DNA of 64,000 nucleotides from Mesobacillus persicus (GCF_900109925.1 NZ_FOBW01000009.1:124001-188000), one strand, 5' to 3'; positions 8,969-17,035 are shown, counted from the first letter of the stretch. Notes: generated by a model not told the origin, from the sequence alone. Made by a program: numbers and translations.

Positions 8969-9157
8969 TTAATTTCCTTTTAAATTATCTAGCTCATCTT
9001 GATATTGGTGTAGCTGTTGCTTCTCGGCAAGTGTCGAATTGGCAAATGCAGAAGATAGTGAGTTTTCGGCTCGTTCAATCGCATCCTGATTGTTAGATCC
9101 TGCGTTATTGGCCATTGCTACAGCTTTTTTCGCCTCACGAAATAGACGATTTCCCAT
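8969..9157 (-). CDS. DUF3813 family small protein
   Basis: A 62-residue helical protein: MGNRLFREAKKAVAMANN, then an IERAENSLSSAFANST block and an acidic C-terminus. This is the pattern of DUF3813, a small Bacillaceae family found beside the HAD phosphatase yitU; function unknown. ATG 9157 is preceded by GGAGGGATTTAG. That ribosome site lies inside the end of the upstream gene, whose TAG stop abuts this ATG, so the two are translationally linked. Confidence 0.8.
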   Translation of the reverse strand: MGNRLFREAKKAVAMANNAGSNNQDAIERAENSLSSAFANSTLAEKQQLHQYQDELDNLKGN

Positions 9158-9310
9158 CTAAATCCCTCCTACTGGAGTATCATGTTCATTTGACATCTTT
9201 CTTGCCTCAGCTTCAGCATAAGTGGTGTGGTACGGGATTCTCTCGTCATGCTTAGAGACAACATCTACTCCTTGCTTGACAAATCGTTTGGATTTACTTG
9301 ATCTTCCCAT
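9158..9310 (-). CDS. Small uncharacterised protein upstream of the DUF3813 gene
   Basis: A 50-residue frame (MGRSSKSKRFVKQGVDVVSK ... ending TPVGGI) with a very good ribosome site, GGAGGGGTAATA before ATG 9310. Its TAG stop is directly followed by the ATG of the DUF3813 gene, so both are probably made from one mRNA. The N-terminus is basic, the centre rich in His, Tyr and Glu. I do not recognise the family. Confidence 0.7.
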   Translation of the reverse strand: MGRSSKSKRFVKQGVDVVSKHDERIPYHTTYAEAEARKMSNEHDTPVGGI

Positions 9311-9441
9311 TATTACCCCTCCATTCAATATCTGAGCAAGATACGAGACAGAGCAGGAAATAGCCCTGTTTCTCTTTTAGTATGTGCCAGTTACCCATAG
9401 AAAAGTACAAATTTTAATTACCTATATATGCTTGTTTGTTA

Positions 9442-10260
9442 TTAAAGTGTTTTTAAGTTCAAGAAGTCGTTAAGGTATACACCAACACCGTCTTCTTCGT
9501 TAGATAAAGTCACTTCATTGGCAATATTCTTAACGACTTCAATGCCATTTCCCATTGCAATTCCATGACCAGCATATTCAAGCATATCTAAATCATTATC
9601 CTCATCACCAAAGGCAATGATTCGTTCAGAAGGAATATTAAAATAATCTGCAGCCTTTTTCAATCCAACTGCCTTGTTCAAACCAGATTTGACGATTTCA
9701 ATTACATGAAAAGGAGCTGCCCAGCTTCGGTGGTCAATTACTTCAGCATGAACCTCAGAAAGATGATTGCGAATTTTACTTAATTGCTCTTCTTCAGTAT
9801 GAATTAACATGCTAGTTGGTGCCTTTTTTAAAAACTTACGTAAATCCCCAGTCGTAATAGTCGGTTCTCCAAGACCAAAGATGTCAATTAACTTTTCATC
9901 ATGGTAATGAAAGTAAACATCATCAATGACTTCTGCGATTATATTATGGAATTCAAACGATTCTAGCGCGCCTACAATTTCCTTTGCAACATTGATTGAG
10001 AGAGGATTGTGGTGAATCCCCCAGCTATGGTCTAACGGGTGGTGGATAAATGCTCCATTAAAATTAACAATTGGCGTGTTAAGCCCCAGTTCATGATAAT
10101 ACATTTCGCTAGAACGGAAAGGTCTGCCTGTTGCAATCATGACAATATGACCTTCCTCACGAGCTTTATTAAGAATTAGCTTATTTCGATTGGATATCTT
10201 TTTATCATCCGTTAAAAGAGTTCCATCCAAGTCTAGGGCAATTAAGTGTTTTTCAGTCAT
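9442..10260 (-). CDS. yitU: Cof-type HAD-IIB family phosphatase (YitU-like)
   Basis: A 272-residue haloacid dehalogenase phosphatase. Motif I is LDLDGTLL with both catalytic aspartates, motif II is MIATGRPF, and motif IV is FGDEDNDLDML; a C2B cap lies in the middle (residues about 80-190). Enzymes of this type dephosphorylate flavin or sugar phosphates; the substrate cannot be read from the sequence. ATG 10260 follows AAAGGAGTATTT. The position next to the DUF3813 gene fits yitU. Confidence 0.9.
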   Translation of the reverse strand: MTEKHLIALDLDGTLLTDDKKISNRNKLILNKAREEGHIVMIATGRPFRSSEMYYHELGLNTPIVNFNGAFIHHPLDHSWGIHHNPLSINVAKEIVGALESFEFHNIIAEVIDDVYFHYHDEKLIDIFGLGEPTITTGDLRKFLKKAPTSMLIHTEEEQLSKIRNHLSEVHAEVIDHRSWAAPFHVIEIVKSGLNKAVGLKKAADYFNIPSERIIAFGDEDNDLDMLEYAGHGIAMGNGIEVVKNIANEVTLSNEEDGVGVYLNDFLNLKTL

Positions 10261-10329
10261 AAATACTCCTTTTAGTTACATTTTTAAATATTTTGTATAG
10301 AAGCGAACGAGAATTGTAAGTCCGAAGCA

Positions 10330-10356
10330 AATGTCCATCAAGATGGACATTTTTTA
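10330..10356 (+). terminator. Orphan terminator-like hairpin upstream of yitU
   Basis: AATGTCCATC pairs perfectly with GATGGACATT across an AA loop, followed by TTTTT on the plus strand. No plus-strand gene precedes it: it lies about 70 bp upstream of the minus-strand yitU start. It may end a short untracked RNA, or form a leader hairpin of the yitU transcript. Confidence 0.6.
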
Positions 10357-10595
10357 CTTACACACTATTGTAACCATTTTACCTATTGTTTGGAGAAAAA
10401 TCATTCTCACAGCTTGAATCTTTTATCTAATATAATCAATAGAAACCATTTCGGTAAAGATAATGAGAAAGTGCTTGTATGCTCTTAGCAACCAGGTAAT
10501 AAGATAAATAAAGCTAGTAAAGTTTAAATGGCTGTAAAAGTGTGAAAAAACTGTTAAGATGAATACGAGATAATGATAAAAAAGGAGTGGACGTT
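10357..10595. other. Gap between yitU and sufT without a gene
   Basis: With the 70 bp before the hairpin this gap is about 335 bp. It is A/T-rich; I see no open frame with a ribosome site. It must carry the promoters of yitU and sufT, but I could not assign clear -35/-10 pairs. Confidence 0.4.
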
Positions 10596-10907
10596 TTGGA
10601 CCAAGAATTAAAAGATAGCATCATGGGTGCACTAGAAATGGTCGTTGACCCTGAGCTTGGTGTAGATATAGTAAATTTAGGGTTAGTCTACGATGTGGAA
10701 TTGAATGATGAAGGTCTACTAACAGTGACGATGACATTAACTTCAATGGGATGTCCGTTAGCAGGAACGATTGTTGATTCAGTAAAGCATGCAATGTCTG
10801 ATCTTCCAGAAGTAAAAGAAACAGAAGTAAACATTGTTTTCAATCCACCATGGTCAAAAGATATGATGTCACGTTATGCAAAGATAGCCCTCGGTGTAAG
10901 GGATTAA
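10596..10907 (+). CDS. sufT: Iron-sulfur cluster assembly factor SufT/YitW (MIP18 family)
   Basis: A 103-residue DUF59/MIP18 protein that helps load Fe-S clusters onto target proteins. Landmarks are the MGALEMVVDPELGVDIVNLGLVYDV region and the conserved cysteine in TSMGCPLAG. I chose TTG 10596, 8 bp after AAAGGAG; GTG 10587 would sit inside that site. The length then matches B. subtilis YitW. A terminator follows within 15 bp. Confidence 0.9.
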   Translation: MDQELKDSIMGALEMVVDPELGVDIVNLGLVYDVELNDEGLLTVTMTLTSMGCPLAGTIVDSVKHAMSDLPEVKETEVNIVFNPPWSKDMMSRYAKIALGVRD

Positions 10908-10921
10908 TAGGAGTAAAAAGT

Positions 10922-10951
10922 ACGTCTGAACATAGTTCAGGCGTTTTTTTA
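10922..10951 (+). terminator. Rho-independent terminator of sufT
   Basis: ACGTCTGAAC pairs with GTTCAGGCGT (one G-T pair), loop ATA, then seven T. Confidence 0.9.
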
Positions 10952-11009
10952 TTGTTGAGGAAATTATAAAAATTAAGGGTGTGGATAATTTTGTTCGTTC
11001 TTTGCATCA

Positions 11010-11111
11010 CGCTCCAGCGCCTAGCCCCTCGGGTCATTGTGTTTTCTCTCTGTATACAGGTTCTAGCCCCGCAGTTTATGCTCGGGTTGATCAAGGCAGT
11101 TGTGCTTTTTT
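11010..11111 (+). repeat. Short intergenic repeat of the GCTCCAGCGCCTAGCCCCTCG type
   Basis: This segment starts with the motif named in the call and ends GGTTGATCAAGGCAGTTGTGC followed by T. It matches my memory of a roughly 100-bp dispersed intergenic repeat in Bacillaceae whose ends (AGCGCC / GGCGCT) normally pair; here the 3' arm has drifted to GGCAGT. It is GC-rich against an A/T-rich background and has no open frame. Confidence 0.55.
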
Positions 11112-11279
11112 TAATATTTTTGGAAATATAACAGAAGATAATTGTGAATAATTTTTGTCAACACTTGTTACAGATTTGTGTACTGTTTACTGCGTTAAAC
11201 CTATATATACGTGGCTTATGCTAATATAATCCCATCAACAACTTCTTTAATAAACGTATACCTTACAGGGGGAATTAAA

Positions 11280-12575
11280 ATGGCTAGAATTAATACTTGG
11301 AATCCAGAGGACAAGGCTTTTTGGGAATCTGAGGGCAAACAACATGCCCAGAGAAATCTTTGGATATCCGTCCCATCTTTAATGATGGCTTTTATCATTT
11401 GGCAGATTTGGTCTGTCGTTTCGATTAGACTTAATGACATTGGTTTTGCATTTTCACAAGAGCAATTATTTACACTTGCTGCACTTCCTGGTTTGGTTGG
11501 GGCTACACTTCGTTTTGTTTATACATTTGGAAATGGAATCTTCGGTGGTCGAAATTGGACGGTTTTTGCTACTGGTATTCTGATATTGCCGGCTCTAGGA
11601 ATTGGGTTTGCTGTCCAGAATCCTGAAACACCATTCTGGGTAATGGCGCTTCTTGCAGCATTATGTGGTCTAGGTGGAGGGAACTTCTCATCATCGACTT
11701 CTAATATTTCTATGTTTTTCCCGAAAGCTGCAAAAGGTACAGCATTAGGAATTAACGGTGGTTTAGGGAACATGGGTGTGTCTGTTGTTCAGTTTGTAAC
11801 ACCGTTAGTTATTGCTACTAGCACATTTGCTTTTATTGGTGGAAATACTGAAGGCCAGGTTTTAGCAGATGGAACACAAGTATGGTTACAGAACGCTGCT
11901 TTTGTTTGGGTTATTCCAATTGTAATTTTGACAGTTGCTGCATATTTCGGGATGGATAATTTACCTAATGCGAAACAATCTGCGGCTGAACAATTTGTTG
12001 TTTTAAAAAGAAAACACACATGGATTATGACGATTTTATATGTTGCGACCTTTGGATCATTTATTGGATACTCTGCAGCTTTTCCTTTAGTTTTGAAAAA
12101 CCTTTTTCCAGAGTATATTAGTTTGGCATGGGTTGGGGCATTTCTTGCAGCAGCAGCGCGTCCAATAGGCGGCTGGCTATCTGATAAGTTTGGTGGCGTG
12201 CTTGTCACAGCGATTACCTTATCAGTAATGTCCCTTGGTGCATTAGTTGTTATCTATTTCACAAACGCGGCTAATTTTGCTGGATTCCTTACAGCCTTCC
12301 TTGTATTGTTTATCGCAGCAGGTATGGGTTCTGGATCCACATTCCAGATGATTCCAAACATTTTCTCTGCGAAAGAATCTGCACCGGTACTTGGAATAAC
12401 AGCGGCATTCGCTGCCTATGGATCTTTCTTAATTCCGAAGTTATTCGGTTGGTCTACGGAGAATTACGGAACACCAATTAATGCCTTGTACATTTTCGTT
12501 GCAATATATATTTTCTCCATACTGCTAAACTGGTTCTATTATCAGCGCAAAAATGCTGAGGTTAAGATTAAATAG
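11280..12575 (+). CDS. narK: MFS nitrate/nitrite transporter
   Basis: A 431-residue major facilitator with about 12 transmembrane helices. It probably imports nitrate and/or exports nitrite at the cell membrane. Nitrate-signature stretches are visible: ALCGLGGGNFSSSTSN (helix 5) and GINGGLGNMGVS. ATG 11280 follows ACAGGGGGAATTAAA. A TATAAT at 11225-11230 is a likely -10, with no good -35, suggesting an activator; unlike other promoters of this block I found no convincing Fnr box here. It is the first gene of the anaerobic block; narK also neighbours fnr in B. subtilis. Confidence 0.9.
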   Translation: MARINTWNPEDKAFWESEGKQHAQRNLWISVPSLMMAFIIWQIWSVVSIRLNDIGFAFSQEQLFTLAALPGLVGATLRFVYTFGNGIFGGRNWTVFATGILILPALGIGFAVQNPETPFWVMALLAALCGLGGGNFSSSTSNISMFFPKAAKGTALGINGGLGNMGVSVVQFVTPLVIATSTFAFIGGNTEGQVLADGTQVWLQNAAFVWVIPIVILTVAAYFGMDNLPNAKQSAAEQFVVLKRKHTWIMTILYVATFGSFIGYSAAFPLVLKNLFPEYISLAWVGAFLAAAARPIGGWLSDKFGGVLVTAITLSVMSLGALVVIYFTNAANFAGFLTAFLVLFIAAGMGSGSTFQMIPNIFSAKESAPVLGITAAFAAYGSFLIPKLFGWSTENYGTPINALYIFVAIYIFSILLNWFYYQRKNAEVKIK

Positions 12576-12586
12576 TAAAATGGATC

Positions 12587-12622
12587 AAGCCGGGAACGAA
12601 ATAACGAGTTCCTGGCCTTTTT
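12587..12622 (+). terminator. Rho-independent terminator of narK
   Basis: AGCCGGGAAC pairs with GTTCCTGGCC(T), loop of 10, followed by a T run, 12 bp after the narK stop. Confidence 0.8.
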
Positions 12623-12630
12623 CATGAGTA

Positions 12631-12647
12631 TGTGAAGTCACTTCACA
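12631..12647. promoter_or_regulatory. Perfect 17-bp palindrome upstream of the Fnr promoter
   Basis: TGTGAAGT-C-ACTTCACA is a perfect inverted repeat around one central base. Its half sites look like Fnr/Crp half sites, but the spacing is 7 rather than 6. It is centred about 83 bp upstream of the predicted start of the radical SAM transcript. It could be a second, relaxed Fnr site or an operator for another regulator. Confidence 0.45.
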
Positions 12648-12672
12648 AATCTGTCAAAGGGCTTGTTTGTTC

Positions 12673-12715
12673 TGTGAGGAATCTCACTTATTCCCTGTGA
12701 GAAGTTACTTATACT
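12673..12715 (+). promoter_or_regulatory. Fnr-dependent promoter of the radical SAM gene
   Basis: TGTGA-GGAATC-TCACT (12673-12688) is an exact match to the Bacillus Fnr consensus TGTGA-N6-TCACT. The -10 TATACT lies at 12710-12715, 21 bp after the box. With a start near 12722, the box is centred at about -41.5, the usual class II activator position. No -35 hexamer is evident, as expected. Confidence 0.8.
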
Positions 12716-12749
12716 TAATATAGAAATTGAATTTAGGAGGCCATTAATC

Positions 12750-13877
12750 ATGTTTTCAAGAGACTTCGATAAAGACCCTTTCATTGTGATTTGGGAATTA
12801 ACAAGGGCCTGCCAGCTTGCGTGTTTACATTGCCGTGCAGAGGCTCAATATAGAAGAGATCCTAGAGAATTAAGTTTTGAAGAAGGAAAAAATTTAATTG
12901 ATCAAATATATGAAATGAATAACCCAATGCTAGTTTTTACTGGCGGGGACCCACTTATGAGGGAAGATGTGTTTGATATTGCTGCGTACGCAGTCGAAAA
13001 AGGCGTTCGCGTATCAATGACACCAAGTGCTACGCCAAATGTAACGAAGGAAGCGATTGAGAAAGCAAAGGACGTAGGTCTATCTAGATGGGCCTTTAGC
13101 TTAGATGGTCCAACAGCTGAGATTCATGATCATTTCCGCGGAACAGCAGGATCATTTGAACTAACAATGGAAAGAATCAAGTATTTACATGAGCTTGAGA
13201 TTCCAATCCAAATTAACACGGTCATTTCTCGCTATAACTATGACTACTTAGACGAAATGGCAAAGTTAATTGAAGACCTAGATTGTGTATTATGGAGTGT
13301 GTTTTTCCTTGTCCCAACAGGCAGAGGTCAGCAAAAGGATATGATTTCACCTGCTGAACACGAGAAGGTTTTCATTTGGTTGCATGAACTAAGTAAACGT
13401 GTAAAGTTTGATATAAAGACAACAGCCGGTCAGCATTATCGCCGTGTTGTCATTCAGAATAAGATGCGTGAAGCGAAGGAACAGCAAGAAGACATCCAGT
13501 ACCTAGATGCCCTAACACAACAAGGATTAACAGGCTCAATTGATGGCTTAGGACGTGCCCCTAAAGGAGTTAATGATGGCAATGGATTTGTTTTCATCTC
13601 GCATGTTGGCGATGTGTACCCAAGTGGCTTGCTTCCTGTAAAGGCTGGGAATGTTCGTGAGCAGCCCCTTGCTGAAATTTACAGAGAGTCCCCTATTTTC
13701 AAATCATTAAGGAATCCAGATGAGTATAAAGGAAAATGCGGTCAGTGTGAGTTCAGGTATGTTTGTGGTGGATCTCGCTCAAGAGCGTATGCTATGACTG
13801 GGGATTATCTTGAAAGTGAGCCATACTGCGTATATATTCCTAAATCAATGAGAAAGAAAAAAGAGCAACAGGCGTAA
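12750..13877 (+). CDS. Radical SAM/SPASM protein (TIGR04053-like) in the nitrate block
   Basis: A 375-residue radical SAM enzyme. The cluster motif CQLACLHC (C-x3-C-x2-C) is at residues about 20-27, followed by TGGDPLMRED, and a C-terminal SPASM region supplies further cysteines (CGQCEFRYVC, then a Cys in SEPYC). It resembles the heme-biosynthesis/NirJ-like family annotated as TIGR04053, whose reaction is not settled. ATG 12750 follows TTAGGAGGCCATTAATC. The exact Fnr box upstream argues for a role under oxygen limitation. It lies between narK and fnr. Confidence 0.85.
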   Translation: MFSRDFDKDPFIVIWELTRACQLACLHCRAEAQYRRDPRELSFEEGKNLIDQIYEMNNPMLVFTGGDPLMREDVFDIAAYAVEKGVRVSMTPSATPNVTKEAIEKAKDVGLSRWAFSLDGPTAEIHDHFRGTAGSFELTMERIKYLHELEIPIQINTVISRYNYDYLDEMAKLIEDLDCVLWSVFFLVPTGRGQQKDMISPAEHEKVFIWLHELSKRVKFDIKTTAGQHYRRVVIQNKMREAKEQQEDIQYLDALTQQGLTGSIDGLGRAPKGVNDGNGFVFISHVGDVYPSGLLPVKAGNVREQPLAEIYRESPIFKSLRNPDEYKGKCGQCEFRYVCGGSRSRAYAMTGDYLESEPYCVYIPKSMRKKKEQQA

Positions 13878-13881
13878 TTAA

Positions 13882-14049
13882 AGGCTCTTCTCTCATACTA
13901 CGTAGCCTAAAAGGAACTTATAACTATGATTACATTTAAAAAGTAGCCTTTAGTTTTATGAGGAAAGAGCTAGAAACTGGTTTTAATCGCACTAATCTCA
14001 GCACTAAAAACTAATTAAAATTAGCGAGAACGGCAAATCAGCTTGTTCT
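13882..14049 (-). repeat. Possible degenerate MITE-like repeat copy
   Basis: Read on the minus strand it starts near GTTCTCGCTAATTTTAATTAG and ends TATGAGAGAAGAGCC, similar to the family ends at 4153 and 41326. The interior is divergent, so membership is uncertain. The stretch also holds an imperfect long inverted pair (GCTCTTCTCTCATA at 13884 with TATGAGGAAAGAGC at 13957). Confidence 0.3.
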
Positions 14050-14063
14050 CTTCTTTTTTCTCC

Positions 14064-14092
14064 AAAAAAAAAAGAGCCCGTCTTATGGCTCT
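14064..14092 (-). terminator. Rho-independent terminator of fnr
   Basis: On the minus strand AGAGCC pairs with GGCTCT around an 8-nt loop, followed by a run of nine or more T, just after the fnr stop codon. Confidence 0.85.
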
Positions 14093-14095
14093 AAT

Positions 14096-14794
14096 TTATT
14101 CAATACTACAAAAAACAGCTGGGCAATTTTCACATCCGATTTCTGTTTTTAGAAAGTCTAAATCATGTATAATAATTTTGCCTTTTTTAGTCGAGATAAC
14201 TTCTTCTCTTTTAAGGTCGTTAAGAATGCGGTTCGTACTTTCGCGTGATGTTCCACAAAAATTTGCGAGCTCTTGATTTGTTAAAGGTAAGTCAATTAAA
14301 ATTCCGTCTGATTGCTTTACTCCATAACTGTTTGTCATTCGGATTAGAGTAGAGAACAGAGCTCCCTTTTTTCCATTCAAGACAAGGTCTCGGAATTTTG
14401 TCTGGGTCTTACGGAAGTGATCGCTCATCCACTTCATGAATTCAAAGGCGAGCGACGGGTTTTGAAATATTTCTTTTTCAATAATTTCCTTCTTGATTGC
14501 AACTATTTCGGCATCTTCAAGGAGTAAAGCGCTTAGTAGGTACCTCGGTGACTCGGTAAACAAGGTTAGTTCACCACAAATATCATTTTGGCCACAGATA
14601 CGGAGTGCTAGTTCACGACCATCCTTGGTTACTTTGCTAATTTGGACTTTACCGGAAAGAATCAGATATAACTCTTCTGCTTCCATCCCTTCTTGAAATA
14701 GGTAAGTTCCTTTTTTCGCATAAATTGTTCTATCAGCAAAATTAAGTAATTCTTTTATTTCAATGGAATGTGTTACCTTGTTCACTTGAGGCAT
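14096..14794 (-). CDS. fnr: Anaerobic transcription regulator Fnr
   Basis: A 232-residue Crp/Fnr family activator. Residues about 20-120 form the cyclic-nucleotide-like sensor barrel and about 140-215 the winged helix-turn-helix (LTNQELANFCGTSRESTNRIL). Near the end are C221, C224 and C229 in CENCPAVFC; this C-x2-C-x4-C pattern is that of B. subtilis Fnr, which binds a 4Fe-4S cluster at its C-terminus, unlike the N-terminal cluster of enterobacterial FNR. ATG 14794 is 8 bp after AAAAGGG; the ATG and GTG upstream are too close to that site. An exact Fnr box lies about 115 bp upstream, so autoregulation is possible. Confidence 0.93.
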   Translation of the reverse strand: MPQVNKVTHSIEIKELLNFADRTIYAKKGTYLFQEGMEAEELYLILSGKVQISKVTKDGRELALRICGQNDICGELTLFTESPRYLLSALLLEDAEIVAIKKEIIEKEIFQNPSLAFEFMKWMSDHFRKTQTKFRDLVLNGKKGALFSTLIRMTNSYGVKQSDGILIDLPLTNQELANFCGTSRESTNRILNDLKREEVISTKKGKIIIHDLDFLKTEIGCENCPAVFCSIE

Positions 14795-14901
14795 AATCAT
14801 CACCCTTTTAGTCCATTTATCGTTCTTGTGACTAATAATAACATCGATATAGTGTAAAATCCGTGTTGTAGGGCACTTGTTAAAATATTGTCACGTTTTT
14901 C

Positions 14902-14917
14902 AGTGACGTTGTTCACA
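14902..14917. promoter_or_regulatory. Fnr box between fnr and moaA
   Basis: On the minus strand TGTGA-ACAACG-TCACT is an exact match to the Fnr consensus. Unlike the other boxes of the block it has no -10 hexamer 21-22 bp away in either direction, so whether it activates or represses fnr or moaA is open. Confidence 0.65.
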
Positions 14918-14960
14918 GTTTTGTAAAGAATTGATTAGGTAGGAACAGATTCCCTTTAAC

Positions 14961-15036
14961 TTATGACAACATCATGACATTTTAGCGTATTTGCACTATG
15001 ATTGTAGTTTTTATGATACGATCATGACATTGCAGC
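14961..15036 (+). promoter_or_regulatory. Paired 26-bp direct repeat upstream of moaA
   Basis: Two copies at 14961-14986 and 15011-15036 share TTATGA, ATCATGACATT and AGC in register (21 of 26 bases), exactly 50 bp apart. Each also contains an inverted ATGA...TCAT core. The even five-turn spacing looks like a pair of operators for an unidentified regulator of moaA. Confidence 0.5.
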
Positions 15037-15141
15037 TTGAAACTTTAATAGTCTTCAGTGGTTAGTAAAATTAAATTGCGTAGATTGTTATTCCCGTACC
15101 CAGGGTTAGATAGCAAACTTCATTAATGGAGTTGATATATA

Positions 15142-16155
15142 ATGAAACAACAAATTAAAGACCAAATAAATAGACCACTTCGTGATTTACGTATTTCTGT
15201 TATTGATCGGTGTAATTTTCGTTGTACGTACTGTATGCCAGCAGATATATTCGGTCCCGACTTTGCTTTCCTACCCAAAAGCGAACTCTTGTCTTATGAG
15301 GAAATTGAACGCGTTGCGAGAATTTTCATTGGGCTTGGAGTAGAGAAAATTAGGCTGACTGGTGGAGAGCCGCTAATGCGTAAAGACCTTCCCATATTAG
15401 TTGAGAAACTTTCGGCAATTGATGGGTTGTCCGATATAGCACTAACGACGAATGGTGTCATGCTACCAAAACTAGCAGAGCCATTAAAGATGGCTGGTTT
15501 AAACCGAGTAAATATAAGCTTAGACACTTTAAACGATGATTTGTTTGGAGAAATAAATGGTCGTGGAGTCAAAACACGGCCTGTATTAACAGGTATTAAG
15601 GCAGCGCAAGAGGCTGGACTCGGTGTAAAGATTAATATGGTTGTCAAAAAAGGATTAAATGAAAATGAGATTCTTCCAATGGCGGAGTTCTGTAAGAATG
15701 AAGGCTTAGAGCTCCGATTTATTGAATACATGGACGTTGGAAGCACGAACGGCTGGAAGATGGACGATGTGATAACCAAAAAAGAAATATATGAACTGTT
15801 AAAAGAGAATTACGAACTTGAACATACAGGTGCAGCTTACTTCGGTGAGGTAGCAAAGAGATATCGTTATAAAGGTACGAATGTTCATGTTGGGTTTATT
15901 TCTTCTGTTTCTGAATCTTTTTGTTCAAGTTGCACAAGGTCGAGGTTATCAGCAAATGGCCAAATTTTTACATGTCTATTCAATGGAAATGGCCATGACA
16001 TTCGTGATTTTATGCGAGCGGGAGCAAGTGATGAGGAAATTAGAAAACGTGTTGTAGGGATATGGAATGACCGTACAGACCGTTATTCTGACGAAAGAAC
16101 AGCCGAGACGATTGCTAATCGTAAAAAAATTGAAATGTCCTATATTGGTGGTTAA
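15142..16155 (+). CDS. moaA: GTP 3',8-cyclase MoaA (molybdenum cofactor biosynthesis)
   Basis: A 337-residue radical SAM enzyme for the first step of molybdopterin synthesis (GTP to cyclic dehydro-GTP). The N-terminal cluster motif CNFRCTYC and the C-terminal second-cluster cysteines ([18 protein letters not shown]) are both intact, as is the LTGGEPLMR motif. The protein ends in Gly-Gly, as active MoaA should. ATG 15142 follows TGGAG at a slightly long spacing. With moeA and mobB in the same block it supports cofactor supply for a molybdoenzyme such as nitrate reductase. Confidence 0.95.
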   Translation: MKQQIKDQINRPLRDLRISVIDRCNFRCTYCMPADIFGPDFAFLPKSELLSYEEIERVARIFIGLGVEKIRLTGGEPLMRKDLPILVEKLSAIDGLSDIALTTNGVMLPKLAEPLKMAGLNRVNISLDTLNDDLFGEINGRGVKTRPVLTGIKAAQEAGLGVKINMVVKKGLNENEILPMAEFCKNEGLELRFIEYMDVGSTNGWKMDDVITKKEIYELLKENYELEHTGAAYFGEVAKRYRYKGTNVHVGFISSVSESFCSSCTRSRLSANGQIFTCLFNGNGHDIRDFMRAGASDEEIRKRVVGIWNDRTDRYSDERTAETIANRKKIEMSYIGG

Positions 16156-16161
16156 TAAGCA

Positions 16162-16210
16162 AAAAGGTCAACCCCTTAACACTTAACCGTGTGAGGGTTG
16201 ACCTTTTTTT
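16162..16210 (+). terminator. Rho-independent terminator of moaA
   Basis: AAAAGGTCAACCC pairs with GGGTTGACCTTTT around a 21-nt loop and is followed by more T. Confidence 0.85.
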
Positions 16211-16236
16211 GGGACTTTTTATTTTATCAGAATAAA

Positions 16237-16261
16237 AAAATCCGGAAAATTTCCGGATTTT
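16237..16261 (-). terminator. Rho-independent terminator of scdA
   Basis: AAAATCCGGAAA and TTTCCGGATTTT form a perfect 12-bp stem with a one-base loop. The minus-strand side continues into a T run, as expected for the convergent scdA gene. Confidence 0.8.
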
Positions 16262-16278
16262 AAATGTGAAAGGTAAAG

Positions 16279-16989
16279 TTAAGCTGTTGCCCCTTCGAAA
16301 TAACGAGGGAAAAGGATGTTATTTTCCAAATGGATATGCATAAAAGTGTGTTCTTCTAGCATTTCAAGACGCTTGTATACCAGTCTATATGTTCCGCATG
16401 CATCCATTGGTGGAACAAAGTCACCTGTTACGTCACGTAGTTCCTTAATGATTGACCCAGCATGGTCATGTTCCTTTTCAAGTTCACGAATTTCATCAAG
16501 TACTTCTTCACGGTTGGCTAAGTTCGGATCATCTAATGTTAGAAGTCCTGGGAAAACGGTAGCATCTTCCTTTGCAGTGTGTTCAAGTAACTCTTTCTTA
16601 AGCTCATAGAAGAGGTCATGCATTTTAACTAGCTCAGGGTGGTTACCGCCATGTACTCTTGCTACCTTTGTTACATATGGGCTCAATAACTTAAGCTCCT
16701 CCTCGAGCGTACGGTGATATTGATCTTGAATGTGTTTAACGAGAACTGCTGACTCAGTTTGAGTCCAAAATTCCATGTCCTCAGCAGAGTTAGCATTTTT
16801 AGCAAATAGTTCACCAAGCTCTGTTATTAAGCCTTCTACATTTACAGACTTTTCAGCAGCAGCTTGTTCTAATGGAATATTCCCGCCACAGCAGAAGTCG
16901 ATTCGGTTCTTTTTAAAGATATCGCTTGATTTAGGGAATACATTCACAATGTCTCTTACTAGTGTATTTTCATTAAATGGAAGTTGCAT
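16279..16989 (-). CDS. scdA: Iron-sulfur cluster repair protein ScdA/RIC (di-iron hemerythrin)
   Basis: A 236-residue RIC (YtfE/ScdA) protein that repairs Fe-S clusters after nitric oxide or oxidative damage. The N-terminal DUF542 domain carries the DFCCGG motif (residues about 31-36), and the C-terminal hemerythrin domain supplies His and Glu ligands (HRTLEEEL, HTAKEDATVFP, EKEHDHAG, HIHLENNILFPRYF). ATG 16989 follows TAAGGAGGAATTATTTT. A class II Fnr promoter lies upstream. Together with narK it points to protection from nitrite and NO formed during nitrate respiration. Confidence 0.93.
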   Translation of the reverse strand: MQLPFNENTLVRDIVNVFPKSSDIFKKNRIDFCCGGNIPLEQAAAEKSVNVEGLITELGELFAKNANSAEDMEFWTQTESAVLVKHIQDQYHRTLEEELKLLSPYVTKVARVHGGNHPELVKMHDLFYELKKELLEHTAKEDATVFPGLLTLDDPNLANREEVLDEIRELEKEHDHAGSIIKELRDVTGDFVPPMDACGTYRLVYKRLEMLEEHTFMHIHLENNILFPRYFEGATA

Positions 16990-17035
16990 AAAATAATTCC
17001 TCCTTAAAAGATATATAAATGTTGTTTACATATTT

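Noticed and set aside
11143-11181. TGTGA half site and TGTGT...TTACT stretch upstream of narK
   Set aside because: Right half sites are missing or wrongly spaced and the -10 at 11225 is at the wrong distance; not called an Fnr box.
11789-12208. 139-codon minus-strand frame inside narK
   Set aside because: Lies wholly within the conserved transporter gene and has no recognisable domain or ribosome site.
15294-15779. 161-codon minus-strand frame inside moaA
   Set aside because: Shadow of moaA; Ser/Pro/Ile-rich makeup typical of a reversed reading and no ribosome site.
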